Notes: generated from the sequence alone by a model not told the origin. DNA of 64,000 bases from Planctomycetota bacterium (GCA_009691855.1 SIAI01000016.1:1-64000); one strand, 5' to 3'; numbered from the stretch's first letter, positions 20,341-30,603 are shown. Made by a program: numbers and translations.

Positions 20341-22674
20341 CTATTTCCTGTCGCGGGTGAATTCCTGCGTGCGGTCGCGCAGCGACTTCTGGCGCTCGAG
20401 GATGTCGCGCGCCAGCGTGAGCACGTTCTGGAAGTTGTCCCACTCGGCCAGTTCGCCCAGCAGGACCTCGATCCTCTTCTCGACCGCCTGGCTGTGCTCG
20501 ACCGCGCCCGCCAACGCGTCGGCGACGGCGCTGCGCGCGGTGGCCTTCTCGGCCGCATCGAGCGCGGCCACGGCGGCGCTCGCCTCGTCCTCGGAGATCG
20601 ACAGCGCGAGTTCGACGAGCTTGACCAGCGTGGCCGCGAAGCCCTGGTCCGAGAAGCGCCCCGCGGCGCACTCGGCCGCCAGCGCGCGCCAGGGCGCGGC
20701 CTGGAAGCGCGCGTCGAGGCTGGTGGCCGCGCGCGCGTCGTAGAATTCGAGCAGCGGCGCGGCCTTCTCGTCCAGGCGCGCGTAGAGCACGTCCTCGGCC
20801 GCATTGGCCAGCGCGCGCGCCAGCGCCTGAGCGTCGGACAGGACGCGGCGCTCGCCGGCCAGCGCGGCCGAGAGCGCCAGGGTGTCGCCGGTGCCCAGCG
20901 GATCGTCGCCGTCCTGGGCGTCGAGCAGTTCCTCGATGCGCGCGCGCTTGGCGCGTTGCTCGTCGGAAAGGCGCAGAGCGTCCATGCGCGCCGAGGCCAG
21001 CCGGTCCTGCAGGCGCCGCAGCAGCTCCTCGGGGGTCACCACGCGGATGCGCACGGGCGTCGAGCGGCCCTCGCTGGCCGGCGAGCTGCGCTGGTCGCGG
21101 GCGAAGAACTCGAGCTCGAAACGGCTGTCGACCGCCAGCGGGGCTTCGGGCGTACCTAGCGCGTCGAGTTCCAGGCGCGCGCTGCCCAGGGCCGTGTCGC
21201 GCGCCTTGCCGCGCGCGTTCGGCGTGGGCACCGCAGGACGCTGCAGGGCGAGCTCGTTCTGCTGCGCCCAGCTCTCGTCGCTGCCACCCTCGGCGCGGCG
21301 CAAGCGCCAGCCAAGGCTCGCCAGGCCGTAGTCGTCCTCGGCGCGCACGCGCAGCGGTAGCGCGCCGCCACGCACGCTCTCGAACTCGCTGCGCCCGGGC
21401 GCCAGCACGGTCAGCTCGGGCGCGCGGTCCTCGCTCACGCGGATGCGGTACAGGCCCGGCTCGGGATTGGAGAGCCCGTTCTCGTCGCTGAGCTCGACGC
21501 GGAAGCCGAGCGTCTTCTCGGCCACGCACTCGAAGGCGAGGCCCGTCTCGCTCGCCGTCGTGGCGCCCGGCGCGAGCGGGAACGGCGCGGGCGCGAGCTC
21601 CTGCGTGCCCTCGCCCGGCAGGAAGTGCACCTGGCCGCGCGCCGTGCGCGGGGCGGCCAGCACATGCACCTTCACACGCGAGCCGCTCAGCACCTCCACG
21701 TCTTGGTTGAAGTACAGCGCGCTCGCCAGGCCGGCGTAGGCCGGCGCCTCGACCGCGATCGCCAGGCCCTCGACGTCGGGCGGCTCCAGCACCTCGACCT
21801 CGACGCGCGGCAGGCCGTCCTCGTCGTCGCCGCCGGTGAAGTGGAAGGCCAGATCCTGCTGCACGCTGCGCAGCAGGGTGCGGAAGGCGTTGCCGCCCGA
21901 AGGACTCAGGGGGATGTCGCTGCCGCCCTCGAAGTGCAGCACGACCTCGCTCGGCAGCTCGCCCTCGGCGGTCACGAGCAGCGCCACGTCCGTACCGCGC
22001 GCGAGGCGCAAACGCCACAGCTCGCGCGAGCGCGCGACCACCGCCTGCGGCTCGATCCCGGGCAGATCCAGCACGAGGTTCGTGCGTTGCGGCCAGCTGG
22101 CCGTGCCGCCGAACAGCCGCTCGACGAAGGTGCGCGCCAGCAGCGGGTTGCTCCAGGCCAGGGCTGCCAGCCCGAGCACGCCGCCGAGTCCCAGCAGGAG
22201 CCGCGCGCGCGGAGCCTCGGGATCGACCACGGAGCGCGGCGAGAGCGTGCCGGCGCGCGCTTCGGCCGCGGCCACGACGGCGTCGACGAGCGGCGCCTCG
22301 GCGGCGTTCGGCATCGCGCGCCGCTGGAACTGCAGGGCACTGATCAGGAGTTCGGCGAGCTGCGGGTGCACGCGCTCGAACAGGAGCGCCAGGCCCTCTT
22401 GCGTCGGCAGCATGCGCAGCGGGCGCAGCAGGTCACGCCACAGGAAGACCGTGATCACCGCGGCCAGCATCAGGCCGTGGAAGATGCGGATGGCGTGCGG
22501 CACGCGCAGGCCCCAGTCGGCCAGGAAGGCGAAGGCGAGCCACAGGGTCGCGGCACCGAGCACGGTGCCCAAGCCGTAGGCCAGCACCTGGCGCACGATC
22601 GCCGCGCGCGTCGCGCGCAGCAGGCGCTCCAGCGTTGGTGTGCGCGTGAGCGGCGGCGCGGGGTCGGGATTCAT
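20341..22674 (-). CDS. DUF4175-like membrane-anchored protein
   Basis: A 777-residue protein from ATG 22674 (a GTG at 22683 would add three residues). It has an N-terminal pair of membrane helices (about 30-55 and 60-85), an extracytoplasmic linker, and a third membrane helix near LLLGLGGVLGLAALAWSNPL, followed by the ASWPQRTNLVLD segment typical of DUF4175. A long beta-rich extracytoplasmic region follows (about 200-500, Ig-like strands), then a helical charged tail. DUF4175 proteins have no established function. The gene sits between a toroid gene and the giant coiled-coil gene and is probably part of one complex with them. Confidence 0.72.
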   Translation of the reverse strand: MNPDPAPPLTRTPTLERLLRATRAAIVRQVLAYGLGTVLGAATLWLAFAFLADWGLRVPHAIRIFHGLMLAAVITVFLWRDLLRPLRMLPTQEGLALLFERVHPQLAELLISALQFQRRAMPNAAEAPLVDAVVAAAEARAGTLSPRSVVDPEAPRARLLLGLGGVLGLAALAWSNPLLARTFVERLFGGTASWPQRTNLVLDLPGIEPQAVVARSRELWRLRLARGTDVALLVTAEGELPSEVVLHFEGGSDIPLSPSGGNAFRTLLRSVQQDLAFHFTGGDDEDGLPRVEVEVLEPPDVEGLAIAVEAPAYAGLASALYFNQDVEVLSGSRVKVHVLAAPRTARGQVHFLPGEGTQELAPAPFPLAPGATTASETGLAFECVAEKTLGFRVELSDENGLSNPEPGLYRIRVSEDRAPELTVLAPGRSEFESVRGGALPLRVRAEDDYGLASLGWRLRRAEGGSDESWAQQNELALQRPAVPTPNARGKARDTALGSARLELDALGTPEAPLAVDSRFELEFFARDQRSSPASEGRSTPVRIRVVTPEELLRRLQDRLASARMDALRLSDEQRAKRARIEELLDAQDGDDPLGTGDTLALSAALAGERRVLSDAQALARALANAAEDVLYARLDEKAAPLLEFYDARAATSLDARFQAAPWRALAAECAAGRFSDQGFAATLVKLVELALSISEDEASAAVAALDAAEKATARSAVADALAGAVEHSQAVEKRIEVLLGELAEWDNFQNVLTLARDILERQKSLRDRTQEFTRDRK

Positions 22675-22691
22675 GCTGCTCACAGGGTGCC

Positions 22692-23828
22692 CTAGCGCTG
22701 GAAGATCGGCAGGTAGCGGTAGGGGATCTCGAGGATCAGCACCGCCATCGAGGTGCCGAAGGCCACTCCCGGACCGGTGTGGTTGGGCCAGGAACCATCC
22801 TGGTCCTGCATCTTCAGGATCTCTGTGCGCACCTCCTCGAAGTACGGCTCCCAGTAGTTCACCTGGAAGGCCGTGCCCGCCGTGTACATCGCCTGCACGC
22901 CGTAGTAGTGGCCGTACCAGAAGAAGTAGTGCCCGCCCTCGCGGCGGCCGTACTGCAAGTTGAAGGTGGTCAGGTTGCGGCGCAGGTAGTCGAGCCCGCG
23001 GCGGATCGACTCGTCAGAGTAGATGCCCAGGCCGTGCAGCGCGGTCACGCCCGCGGCGGTGAGCGGGAAGGAAGAGCGCGAGCCTTTGTTCTTCTGGTAG
23101 TTGAAGGCGCCGACCTCGTCCGGATACAGGCCCTGGTAGCCGCGCTGGCTCTCCTCGGTGATGGCCGAGTCCACCACGTAGCGCGCGGCGCGATCGATGG
23201 TCGCCTTGGGCACGCGGATGCCGATGTTGCGCGCGGCGCGCAGCGCCATCGCCTGACACACCACGATCGACATGTCGGACTCGGGCGAGAACGGCACGTA
23301 GCGCCAGCCGCCCTCCTGGTTCTGCGTTTCGACGATGAAGTCCACCGCCTTCTGCAGCTTGGAGCGCACGTCGGCGCGGTGCGTCATGCCGCACACCTCG
23401 GCCAGGAACAGCGTGGCGAAGGCGTGGCTGTACATGCGCGAGCCGTTGAGCGTCACGTAGCCGTCGTCCTGCACGCCCGCGAGCACATAGTCGAGCGCAC
23501 GATCGAGCACCGCGCTGTACTTGCCGCGCTCCGGCGTGTGTCCGCCGGCGAGGAAGGCCGTGCCCGCCAGGGCGGTCACGCCCACGTGGCCGGCGTCGGC
23601 CGTGGCGCGGTAGTCGGAGTTCAGCTTGAAGCCGATCTTGGCCGTCCAGCTGCCGTCGGCGTTCTGGTGCGCGGCCAGCCATTCCAGGCCGCGCTCGACC
23701 GCGCGCTCGTGCTCGGGCGTGACCTCGATCGGTGTCGCGTCGTAAGCCTCGGCCAGGTCCTGCGCGCGCGCGCGCGCGCTCAGCGCGCACAGCGCGACGG
23801 CGATCGACAGCATGGGTAGGTCGCGCAT
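22692..23828 (-). CDS. Alpha/alpha-toroid (squalene-cyclase/prenyltransferase-repeat) protein, copy 2
   Basis: A 378-residue exported protein starting at ATG 23828, whose A is also the last base of the preceding stop (TGATG). Signal peptide MRDLPMLSIAVALCALSARARAQD. Toroid repeats include GLEWLAAHQNADGSW, AFATLFLAEVCGM, TQNQEGGWRYVPF and ILKMQDQDGSWPNHTGPG. Overall similarity to copy 1 is clear (same order of repeats, same LPIFQR ending), so the pair is probably a duplication. A GHYFFWYGHYYGVQAMY segment rich in aromatics could line a cavity. No cyclase acid motif is visible. Its place in the VWA/PQQ operon argues against a hopanoid-synthesis role. Confidence 0.82.
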   Translation of the reverse strand: MRDLPMLSIAVALCALSARARAQDLAEAYDATPIEVTPEHERAVERGLEWLAAHQNADGSWTAKIGFKLNSDYRATADAGHVGVTALAGTAFLAGGHTPERGKYSAVLDRALDYVLAGVQDDGYVTLNGSRMYSHAFATLFLAEVCGMTHRADVRSKLQKAVDFIVETQNQEGGWRYVPFSPESDMSIVVCQAMALRAARNIGIRVPKATIDRAARYVVDSAITEESQRGYQGLYPDEVGAFNYQKNKGSRSSFPLTAAGVTALHGLGIYSDESIRRGLDYLRRNLTTFNLQYGRREGGHYFFWYGHYYGVQAMYTAGTAFQVNYWEPYFEEVRTEILKMQDQDGSWPNHTGPGVAFGTSMAVLILEIPYRYLPIFQR

Positions 23829-26800
23829 CAGCGGATTTCCTCTAGCACGTCGAGACAGGTCCCGCCCTGGGTCGGGCCCTTGCCGAGCACGAACAGCGCC
23901 GCGCCCAGGCCGCGCAGCTCGAGGCGGTTGGCCTGCTCCAGGCCGCCGGCCAGGGACAGCATGTCGAGTTTCTTGCCCGAGCGCTTGTCCAGGAAGACCA
24001 CTGCCGACTCGCTGCCCGGCCCGGGGCGCGCGCGACGGGTCTGGTAGGCGATGGCCACGCACTCGGCCGAGACTGCCGGCAAGGGCAGGCTACGGGAGAG
24101 GTACAGCTCCTGCGAGGACAGTCCCAGCGACCAGGACCACTGCACGCCGAAGGGCAGGTGGATGGCGCGCACGGGGACGCTGCGCTCGTTCTCGGTCGAG
24201 GCATAGGTGAAGAGGTAGGGCGCGTCGAGCGTGAGCGTGCGCTGCGGCTCGAGGTGCTCCAGGCCCATCACCTGTTCGCCGGCCTTGAGCGGCACGATGC
24301 GCCGCAGGCTGCCGCTGCGCTCATCGATCTCGTACACGCCGCCGTTGCCGGCCGCGGTGCCCAGGGCGGTGGCCAGCGTGATCGCGAACGAGCGACCCTC
24401 GCTGCGCACCACCGCGTGGAACTCCTCGTCGCGTCCGAAATCGTACGACCACGCGCGCCGCCCGTCGGCGAGGGTGAAGGCGGAGAGCTGCGAGGGACGC
24501 CTGAGGAACGCGGGCAGGATCAGGCGCTCTTCGGCGATCCAGGCCGATTCCGCGAGCGAGACGCGCGAATCGAAGCCGCTCAGGCAGATGTCGGCCGTGA
24601 TGCGCCCGCGGAACAGATCGAACACCAGCGCGCGCGGCGCCACGGCGTGGAGCTGCGAGAACACCACCGCGTGGCCGCCGCCGAGCAGCGGGCCGGACCA
24701 GTTGCCGCTGGCGCCGAGCGCGTGCTGCCACAGCGGCAAGCCCAGCAGCGAATCGAAGGCGCGCAGGGTGCCGCGCGAGAGCGTGAGCAGCACGCCGTCG
24801 CTCTCGCGCACGGCGGCCGGCGGCCCCTCGTCCAGGGCGCGCGTCCAGCGCACCGCGCCCTGCTCGTCGAGGCACGTCAGGCCGGCGCGCGAGGCGTACA
24901 CGAGTCGTCCCGCGGCGAAGGCCGCGGCACTGTCGGCCTCCAGCGGCTGCTCCAGAGCGTGGCGCCACAGCGGTTGGCTGGGCGTCAGGCTGGAGTAGGC
25001 CAGCAGCTCCTCGCTGGCCGCGTACACATGGATCTCGCGCGGCGTGCCGTCGGCCGTCTCGCGCGCCGGGCGCAGCACGCCGAGGAACTCGACCTTGCCC
25101 GCACGCTGGCGGCCGAGCGACACGACCTTGGGGCCGAAGTTCGGCGGCAGGAGCGGCGCGGCGGCGCCGTCGGGCGCGGGCTCGGCCAGGATTTCGGCCG
25201 GCGCGCGTCCCGCGCGGTCGCGCCAGCTCGACCAGAGCGCCGGATCGGCGCGTAACAGGCTCGCCAGCAGCGCGCGTTCGAAGGCCGCGTTGCCGCGCTC
25301 GGCCAGGACCTCGGCCAGAGAAAGCAGCAAGCGCCCTTCGCGCTCGCTCGGCGCGCCGCCGCCGGCCAGCGCGTCGGCCACGAGCTCGGCCACCGCCGGC
25401 GCGTCGTGCGCGGCCAGCGCGTGCTCGAGTAGCAGTTCGAGCGCGCTCTCGGCCGCTCGCGCGTGCGGGAAGAGCTCGGCCACCGCGCGCAGCTCGCGCG
25501 CGTCGTCCGTCGCGCGGGCCCGGGCCAGGCGCGCCGCGGCGCGCTCCTCGAGCGCGGCGAAGGCCCCGCGTCCGCCGGGCAGGTCGAGCACGCGCGCGAT
25601 GCGTTCGCGCAAGAACACACCCAGCGTGAGCCCGCGCGCGAGCTCGATGTCGCGCCCGAGGCGCAGGGCCTCGTGCAGATCCTCCAGCGCCGGCGCGAGC
25701 TGCGCGCAGCGCACGCGCTCGCCGGCACGCTCGATCGCGACCCACAGGTGCGCGCCCAGCGCGGGAGCGAGGGCCTCGCTGGCCTCGCCGCCGGGGGTCG
25801 CGTTCAGCCAGGTGGCGGCATACTCGGCGCGCGTCTCTTCCGGCACCGTCTGCTCACCGAAGCTCGCGTCGATCTCGTCGAGCAGCGCCACGCGCGCCGC
25901 GCCGCCGCGCGGGCGCAGGATGCGCTCGGCCTGGAACAAGAGCTCGACCAGGTCGGCCGCGCGCGTGGCCAGCGCGCGCGCGCCCTCGAGCACGGCCAGC
26001 GCGTCGGCCTCGCGCGCGAGCCCGACCAGGGCCTGCGCCAGCTTGCGCGCGCAGCTCAGCTCGGAGTCGTTCGCGGACGTGAAGCCGCGCTCGCGCAGGC
26101 GCGCGAACAGCGCGCGCGCCTCGCCCAGCGCATCGCGCGCCAGGAGCAGGTCGCGGGACTCGAGTGCCAGCGAGCCGCGGCGCAGGAACAGCTCGGCCGC
26201 GGCGCGGATCGGTTCCGCGCCGGTGGCGCCGGCCGCCAGACGCCGCGCGCGCTCGAGCTGGGCTTGCCAGTCGAAGTAGCCGGCCACGCTCTGCTGCGCG
26301 AGCGCGTACAGCGCGCCCTCGCCCAGCCACAGGTTGCCGCACTCGCCGCCGTTCCAGTCGCCGCTTGCGCTGGGCACGAGTTCGCCGCTGCGCCGATCGT
26401 AGGCCGTGCGCCGCAGGCCGTTGGGCACCAGGATCACGTCCTTGGCCAGCGCCGGGCGCGGCCAGAGCGTGTCGGGGCGCTCGAGCTCCCTCGTCCAGCG
26501 CGCGAAGAAGGGTGCGCGCGAGTGCAGGCCGCCGGGCTTCTGCAGCGCGCTCAGCTTGCCGCCGGAGAGGTAGACCGTGTCCGCATCCGCGCCGACCAGG
26601 TGCCGGAAGCCGTACATGTCGCTGTCGCGATGCAGCTTCTGGAGCTGCTCCTCCTCGTAGGCCCACAGCTCGCCGCCGGTGGCGAGTGAGAAGGCCATCA
26701 GGTCGCGCGAGTCGACCGGCGCGCACACCAACACGTCGCCCACCACGACCGGCGGCGCCAGGTTCCAGGTCGTGGCGCGGTTCGGAGGTAGGTAGGAGCG

Positions 26801-28216
26801 CGTCTTCGGCAGATCGATCTGGCGGTAGGTCGCTTGCCACAGGATGCGACCCGAGAAGAGATCCAGAGCGGCCACGGTGCCGAGCTCGGTCTGGGTCAGC
26901 ACGCGCTGGCCTTCCACCACCACGGGCGTGGTGTTGAACTCCTTGACGGAGCGCCCGAACATGTTGCGCTCGCGCTGGCCGCTGATGACCATCGTGCTCC
27001 ACAAGAGCGTTCCGGTGGCGAGCTCGTAGCAGGCGATGTGGTAGTCGATGCGCCCCTGCATGCGGTAACAGGGCACGAGCACGCGCGCGCCGGCCACGGT
27101 TGGCGAGCCGGCGACCATCATGCGCTGCGCGAAGGTGCCCTGACCATTCCAGGCGAGGTGCAGGCCCTCGGTCGTGAGCGCGGGCGCGTGATTCCACAGC
27201 TCGCGCCCGCTGCCGAGATCGAAGGCGTGCAGGCGCCGCTCGGGGATCGCCTTCATGATCTCGATGCCGGACCAGGAGTCGTTCTCGTCCTCGGCGAAGG
27301 GTTCCTGCATCACGCTCAGGGCCACGCCGTCGCCGAAGGCGGGCGCCAGCATGAGCTGCTCGTGGTTGATGCCCTGGAACAGCGAGCGCTCGGAGTTCTG
27401 CGCGATCTGCGCCGTCCAGCCGCGCGGCGGACCGGCCTGCCAGCGCAGCTCGCCGGTGAAGGCGTCGAGCGCGTACAAGCGCAGGGTCGAGCCCACCAGC
27501 ACGAGCTCGCCGGTCGACACAGGCTGCAAGCACGAACGGCCGGAGTTCTGCTGGCCAAAGGGGGTCAGGTCGAGCTGTCGCGTCCACGGCACGGCGTCGC
27601 CGGGCGGCAGCGAGGTCGGTGCAGCGCGGGTTTCGCTCGGCGTCGCCGGCCGTCCGTCCAGCCAGGCACTGCGCGCGGCGGCCGGAGCCAGGTCGAGGCC
27701 GAGCTGCGTGCTGCGCTCGTGCGCGCGGCGCCAGGCGAGCTCGGCGGCGTCGAGTTCACCGGACTCGAGCTCCAGGTCGCCCAACGCCCACCAGGCCTGC
27801 ACCGAGGACGGCGCGAGCGGCCAGCGGTTGGCGAGCGCGGCCAGGTTCGAGCGCTCCGGCGCCTGACGCGCACGCGCCAGGGCCTCGGCCGCGCGCGGCT
27901 CGTAGCGCGCGCGGTACTCGGCGCGCGCCGTATCGGGCAGCTCCAGCAGGTGCTGCACGGCCCACTCGCCGGCGCCGAGGTAGTCGGCGCGCTCCTTGGC
28001 GTCCTTCTGGAACAGCACCTCCACGGCGTGGTCCTCGAGCAGGCGCTGCAGGACGCTGATGGCCTCGGAGAAGCGCTTCTCGCTCAGGTGCATCTCGGCC
28101 ACGCCGACGAGCTCGCTCGTCTCGCGCGGGTTGGGCAGCGAGAAGAAGCGCGGCGAGTCATCCTGGGCTGCGGCCGGGGGCGCCAGCACGAGCGACAGGA
28201 GGATCAGCAGCGGCAT
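23828..28216 (-). CDS. Giant exported protein with TPR-like N-terminus and PQQ-type beta-propellers
   Basis: A 1462-residue protein from ATG 28216, overlapping the preceding stop (TGATG). Signal peptide MPLLILLSLVLAPPAAAQD. TPR-like helices follow (about 30-190, FSEAISVLQRLLEDHAVEVL and AWWALGDLELESGELDAAEL). A PQQ-like beta-propeller comes next (about 200-620) with blades such as LYALDAFTGELRWQAG, LHAFDLGSGRELWNHA and VAALDLFSGRILWQATYR. A helical section (about 650-1050) precedes a second propeller-like region (about 1080-1450, LTCLDEQGAVRWTRALDEGP, LRAFDSLLGLPLWQHAL). Such proteins resemble BamB/quinoprotein propellers in fold but lack dehydrogenase catalytic residues. It is probably an interaction platform in the envelope. 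Confidence 0.75.
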   Translation of the reverse strand: MPLLILLSLVLAPPAAAQDDSPRFFSLPNPRETSELVGVAEMHLSEKRFSEAISVLQRLLEDHAVEVLFQKDAKERADYLGAGEWAVQHLLELPDTARAEYRARYEPRAAEALARARQAPERSNLAALANRWPLAPSSVQAWWALGDLELESGELDAAELAWRRAHERSTQLGLDLAPAAARSAWLDGRPATPSETRAAPTSLPPGDAVPWTRQLDLTPFGQQNSGRSCLQPVSTGELVLVGSTLRLYALDAFTGELRWQAGPPRGWTAQIAQNSERSLFQGINHEQLMLAPAFGDGVALSVMQEPFAEDENDSWSGIEIMKAIPERRLHAFDLGSGRELWNHAPALTTEGLHLAWNGQGTFAQRMMVAGSPTVAGARVLVPCYRMQGRIDYHIACYELATGTLLWSTMVISGQRERNMFGRSVKEFNTTPVVVEGQRVLTQTELGTVAALDLFSGRILWQATYRQIDLPKTRSYLPPNRATTWNLAPPVVVGDVLVCAPVDSRDLMAFSLATGGELWAYEEEQLQKLHRDSDMYGFRHLVGADADTVYLSGGKLSALQKPGGLHSRAPFFARWTRELERPDTLWPRPALAKDVILVPNGLRRTAYDRRSGELVPSASGDWNGGECGNLWLGEGALYALAQQSVAGYFDWQAQLERARRLAAGATGAEPIRAAAELFLRRGSLALESRDLLLARDALGEARALFARLRERGFTSANDSELSCARKLAQALVGLAREADALAVLEGARALATRAADLVELLFQAERILRPRGGAARVALLDEIDASFGEQTVPEETRAEYAATWLNATPGGEASEALAPALGAHLWVAIERAGERVRCAQLAPALEDLHEALRLGRDIELARGLTLGVFLRERIARVLDLPGGRGAFAALEERAAARLARARATDDARELRAVAELFPHARAAESALELLLEHALAAHDAPAVAELVADALAGGGAPSEREGRLLLSLAEVLAERGNAAFERALLASLLRADPALWSSWRDRAGRAPAEILAEPAPDGAAAPLLPPNFGPKVVSLGRQRAGKVEFLGVLRPARETADGTPREIHVYAASEELLAYSSLTPSQPLWRHALEQPLEADSAAAFAAGRLVYASRAGLTCLDEQGAVRWTRALDEGPPAAVRESDGVLLTLSRGTLRAFDSLLGLPLWQHALGASGNWSGPLLGGGHAVVFSQLHAVAPRALVFDLFRGRITADICLSGFDSRVSLAESAWIAEERLILPAFLRRPSQLSAFTLADGRRAWSYDFGRDEEFHAVVRSEGRSFAITLATALGTAAGNGGVYEIDERSGSLRRIVPLKAGEQVMGLEHLEPQRTLTLDAPYLFTYASTENERSVPVRAIHLPFGVQWSWSLGLSSQELYLSRSLPLPAVSAECVAIAYQTRRARPGPGSESAVVFLDKRSGKKLDMLSLAGGLEQANRLELRGLGAALFVLGKGPTQGGTCLDVLEEIR

Positions 28217-30603
28217 CACAGCAGCTCCGCGCGCTTGCGCAGGATCCACTCCAGGCCCAGCAGGGTCAGAGCCAACGCCAGCGTGTGCCAGCCATCCCAG
28301 GCGTCCTCCAGGCGCGAGGAGATCGGCTCGCGGCGTTCCTCGTTGCCGGGGAACTGCGTGGCCAGGTTGCGGATGCGCGCGAGCTCCACGAACTGCCCGC
28401 CGGTCTTGGCCGCCAGCTCGCGCAAGGCCTCGGGGTCCGGGGCCGGATCCTGGTTCTCGCGCGAGGGCAGCACGACCTCGAACTCGGTCGTGCTGGCGCG
28501 CTGCACGCGCCCGGCGATGCGCCCCTCGACCCAGGCGTGGTACACGCCGGGGCGATCGACCTCCAGCGCGCCGCGGTAGACGCCGGGGCGATCGGGCTCG
28601 CGCGTCAGTTCCTGGCCGTGCTCTAGGTCGTCGGGACCGCTCCAGCCGATGCGCTGGCGCAACTCCTGGCTGGGGCGGTAGTCCTCGTCGAGCACGCGCA
28701 CCTCTAGCTGCACGCGGTCCACGATGTCGTAGGTCGAGCGCGAGCTCTCGATGCGGTAGCGCCGGTCGCCGCTCTTCAGGCGCCCGAGCGCCAGCCAGCG
28801 GATCGAGTTGCGCCAGAACGTGTCCAGGTAGCGGTCGCCGTAGCGATAGCGCCAGCGGTATGTCGAATCGACCGCGAGGAACAAGGTCCGGCCAGCGGGG
28901 AAGTATCCGAGCACCATCAAGGGATAGCTCTCGCCGGTCTGCACGTTTCGATCGGTGGGGTGACGCAGGAGCACCTGGGCTCCGGGCTTCACCTTCTGGA
29001 TCGGCATGTACCAGTAGAAACCCCGCAGACCCTGCTCGGGATCCTCCCACAGCGCGCGGTTCGTGTTCGGGTCGCTGGACAGGCGCAGGATCTCGTGCGG
29101 GTGCGCGGCGTCCTCCAGGCGCGGCCGGAACTCGGTCTTGGTGTCGCCCTCGAAGGCCAGCATGCGCGTCGGGTCGAGCTGCACTGGCAGCACGTCCTCG
29201 AGCGGCGTGTTCACCAGCGCGCGCGGGTTGTGCAGCTCGCCGGCCTGGAACAGGAGCCCGCCGCCAGCCTCGACGAACTCGCGCAGCGCGTGCAGGAAGT
29301 CCTCGCACTTCTTCGGGTCGGGCGAGATCGCGTACGGATCGACGTCGCCCAGGATGACCACGTCGTACTTCGCCAGCAGCTCCTCGCGCGTGGTCGGCAC
29401 GCTGCCCAGAGGCGCCAAGCCGGGCGAGGACTCCTGCGGGAAGTCCTTGGTGGCCGAGAGCAGGAAGCATTGCACGTCGACGTTCTTGTCCGCGCGCAGG
29501 AGCAGGTTCTTGACGAAGCGGTACTCCCAGCGCGGGTAGCCCTCGACGAACAACACGCGGATGCGCGCCGGCGAGACGTTGACGCTGAACTCGAGCCGGT
29601 TGTCGTCGATCAACGTCTCGCCCTCGAGATTGGGCACCGAGACGCGCAGGCGCCGCTCGTTGCGACCCAGCGCGCCCGATCCCGCCGGCGCGATCAGCAC
29701 CACGCGCTCGCCGCCCTCGGTGAGCTCGAGTTCCTCCTCGGCCAGGACGCGCGTCTGGCCGTCGCTCTCGACTTCCTCCAGCAGCACCTGGGCCTTCTCG
29801 CCCGGCGCAGTGCCGCGTCCGCGCACGCGCACGGTCACGCCGAGCTCGTCGCCCTCGAGGGCTTCACCCGGCGCGTCGACCAGCTCCAGCACGGCGTTTT
29901 TCTCGGTGCGCGTGTCGCCTACCACCACGGTGTGCACCGGGATCCCGGCCGCGCCCGCGGCGCGCGCGGCGTCGAGCGGCGCCATGCCGCCGTTGGAGCG
30001 GCCGTCGGAGACGACCACCACGTCGGTGACGTTGCGTCCGCGCTGCCCCGAGAGCGTCTGGAACAGCGCGTCGCCGAGGTGCGTCGCGCCGCCGCGCCCG
30101 TCGAGCGCGCTCAGGTCGTGGATCGGCGTGGCGCTCTCGGCGAAGGAGTACAGCTCGACCCGGTAGGCGCCGCGCGTGAGCTGCGGCAGCAGGCCACGTT
30201 CGAGCGCCTGGCGCGCGAGCTCCAGGCGCGTGGCGCTGCCGCCGGTGAGGCCGGTGACCTCCTCCAGTGCCCTGCGCATCTTGTCGTCGCCGTAGGAGTC
30301 GCTGCGGCGCATGCTGGCCGAGTCGTCCATCAGCACGACCACCTCGGCCGGGTGCACTTCCTCGCGCCGCTCGACACGCACCGGGCGCGCCAGCACGAGG
30401 CCAAGGAGCACGAAGGCCGCCAGACGCAGGGCCAGCAGCGTCGCGCGCATCGGCCGTGTCAGGTTCTCGCGCGAGTAGCCCGTCCAGGCCACGAAGGCGA
30501 ACAGCGGCAGCACCACCAGCACCACCACCCAGGCCGCGGGCAGGTCGAGCAAGCGCAGGCTCTGCTCCACCCCGGTGGGTTCGATGCGTTGCAGGAGGCC
30601 CAT
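28216..30603 (-). CDS. VWA-domain membrane protein
   Basis: A 795-residue protein from ATG 30603, overlapping the preceding stop (TGATG). Two N-terminal membrane helices (about 20-85) include LPAAWVVVLVVLPLFAFVAW. A von Willebrand A domain follows with an intact metal site: VVLMDDSASMRRS (DxSxS), then the threonine loop and VVVVSDGRSNGG. Ig-like extracytoplasmic strands (about 240-360) lead to a class I glutamine amidotransferase-like fold (about 370-640, VLFVEGYPRWEYRFVKNLLL). A C-terminal membrane helix (LALALTLLGLEWIL) closes the protein. It belongs to the family often found beside MoxR, DUF58 and BatA genes. MoxR-type ATPases are thought to remodel such VWA partners. Confidence 0.85.
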   Translation of the reverse strand: MGLLQRIEPTGVEQSLRLLDLPAAWVVVLVVLPLFAFVAWTGYSRENLTRPMRATLLALRLAAFVLLGLVLARPVRVERREEVHPAEVVVLMDDSASMRRSDSYGDDKMRRALEEVTGLTGGSATRLELARQALERGLLPQLTRGAYRVELYSFAESATPIHDLSALDGRGGATHLGDALFQTLSGQRGRNVTDVVVVSDGRSNGGMAPLDAARAAGAAGIPVHTVVVGDTRTEKNAVLELVDAPGEALEGDELGVTVRVRGRGTAPGEKAQVLLEEVESDGQTRVLAEEELELTEGGERVVLIAPAGSGALGRNERRLRVSVPNLEGETLIDDNRLEFSVNVSPARIRVLFVEGYPRWEYRFVKNLLLRADKNVDVQCFLLSATKDFPQESSPGLAPLGSVPTTREELLAKYDVVILGDVDPYAISPDPKKCEDFLHALREFVEAGGGLLFQAGELHNPRALVNTPLEDVLPVQLDPTRMLAFEGDTKTEFRPRLEDAAHPHEILRLSSDPNTNRALWEDPEQGLRGFYWYMPIQKVKPGAQVLLRHPTDRNVQTGESYPLMVLGYFPAGRTLFLAVDSTYRWRYRYGDRYLDTFWRNSIRWLALGRLKSGDRRYRIESSRSTYDIVDRVQLEVRVLDEDYRPSQELRQRIGWSGPDDLEHGQELTREPDRPGVYRGALEVDRPGVYHAWVEGRIAGRVQRASTTEFEVVLPSRENQDPAPDPEALRELAAKTGGQFVELARIRNLATQFPGNEERREPISSRLEDAWDGWHTLALALTLLGLEWILRKRAELL

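Noticed and set aside
16438-23828. The toroid proteins as squalene-hopene cyclases making hopanoids.
   Set aside because: They are about 360-380 residues instead of ~630, carry signal peptides, lack the DxDD acid motif and sit in a MoxR/VWA operon.
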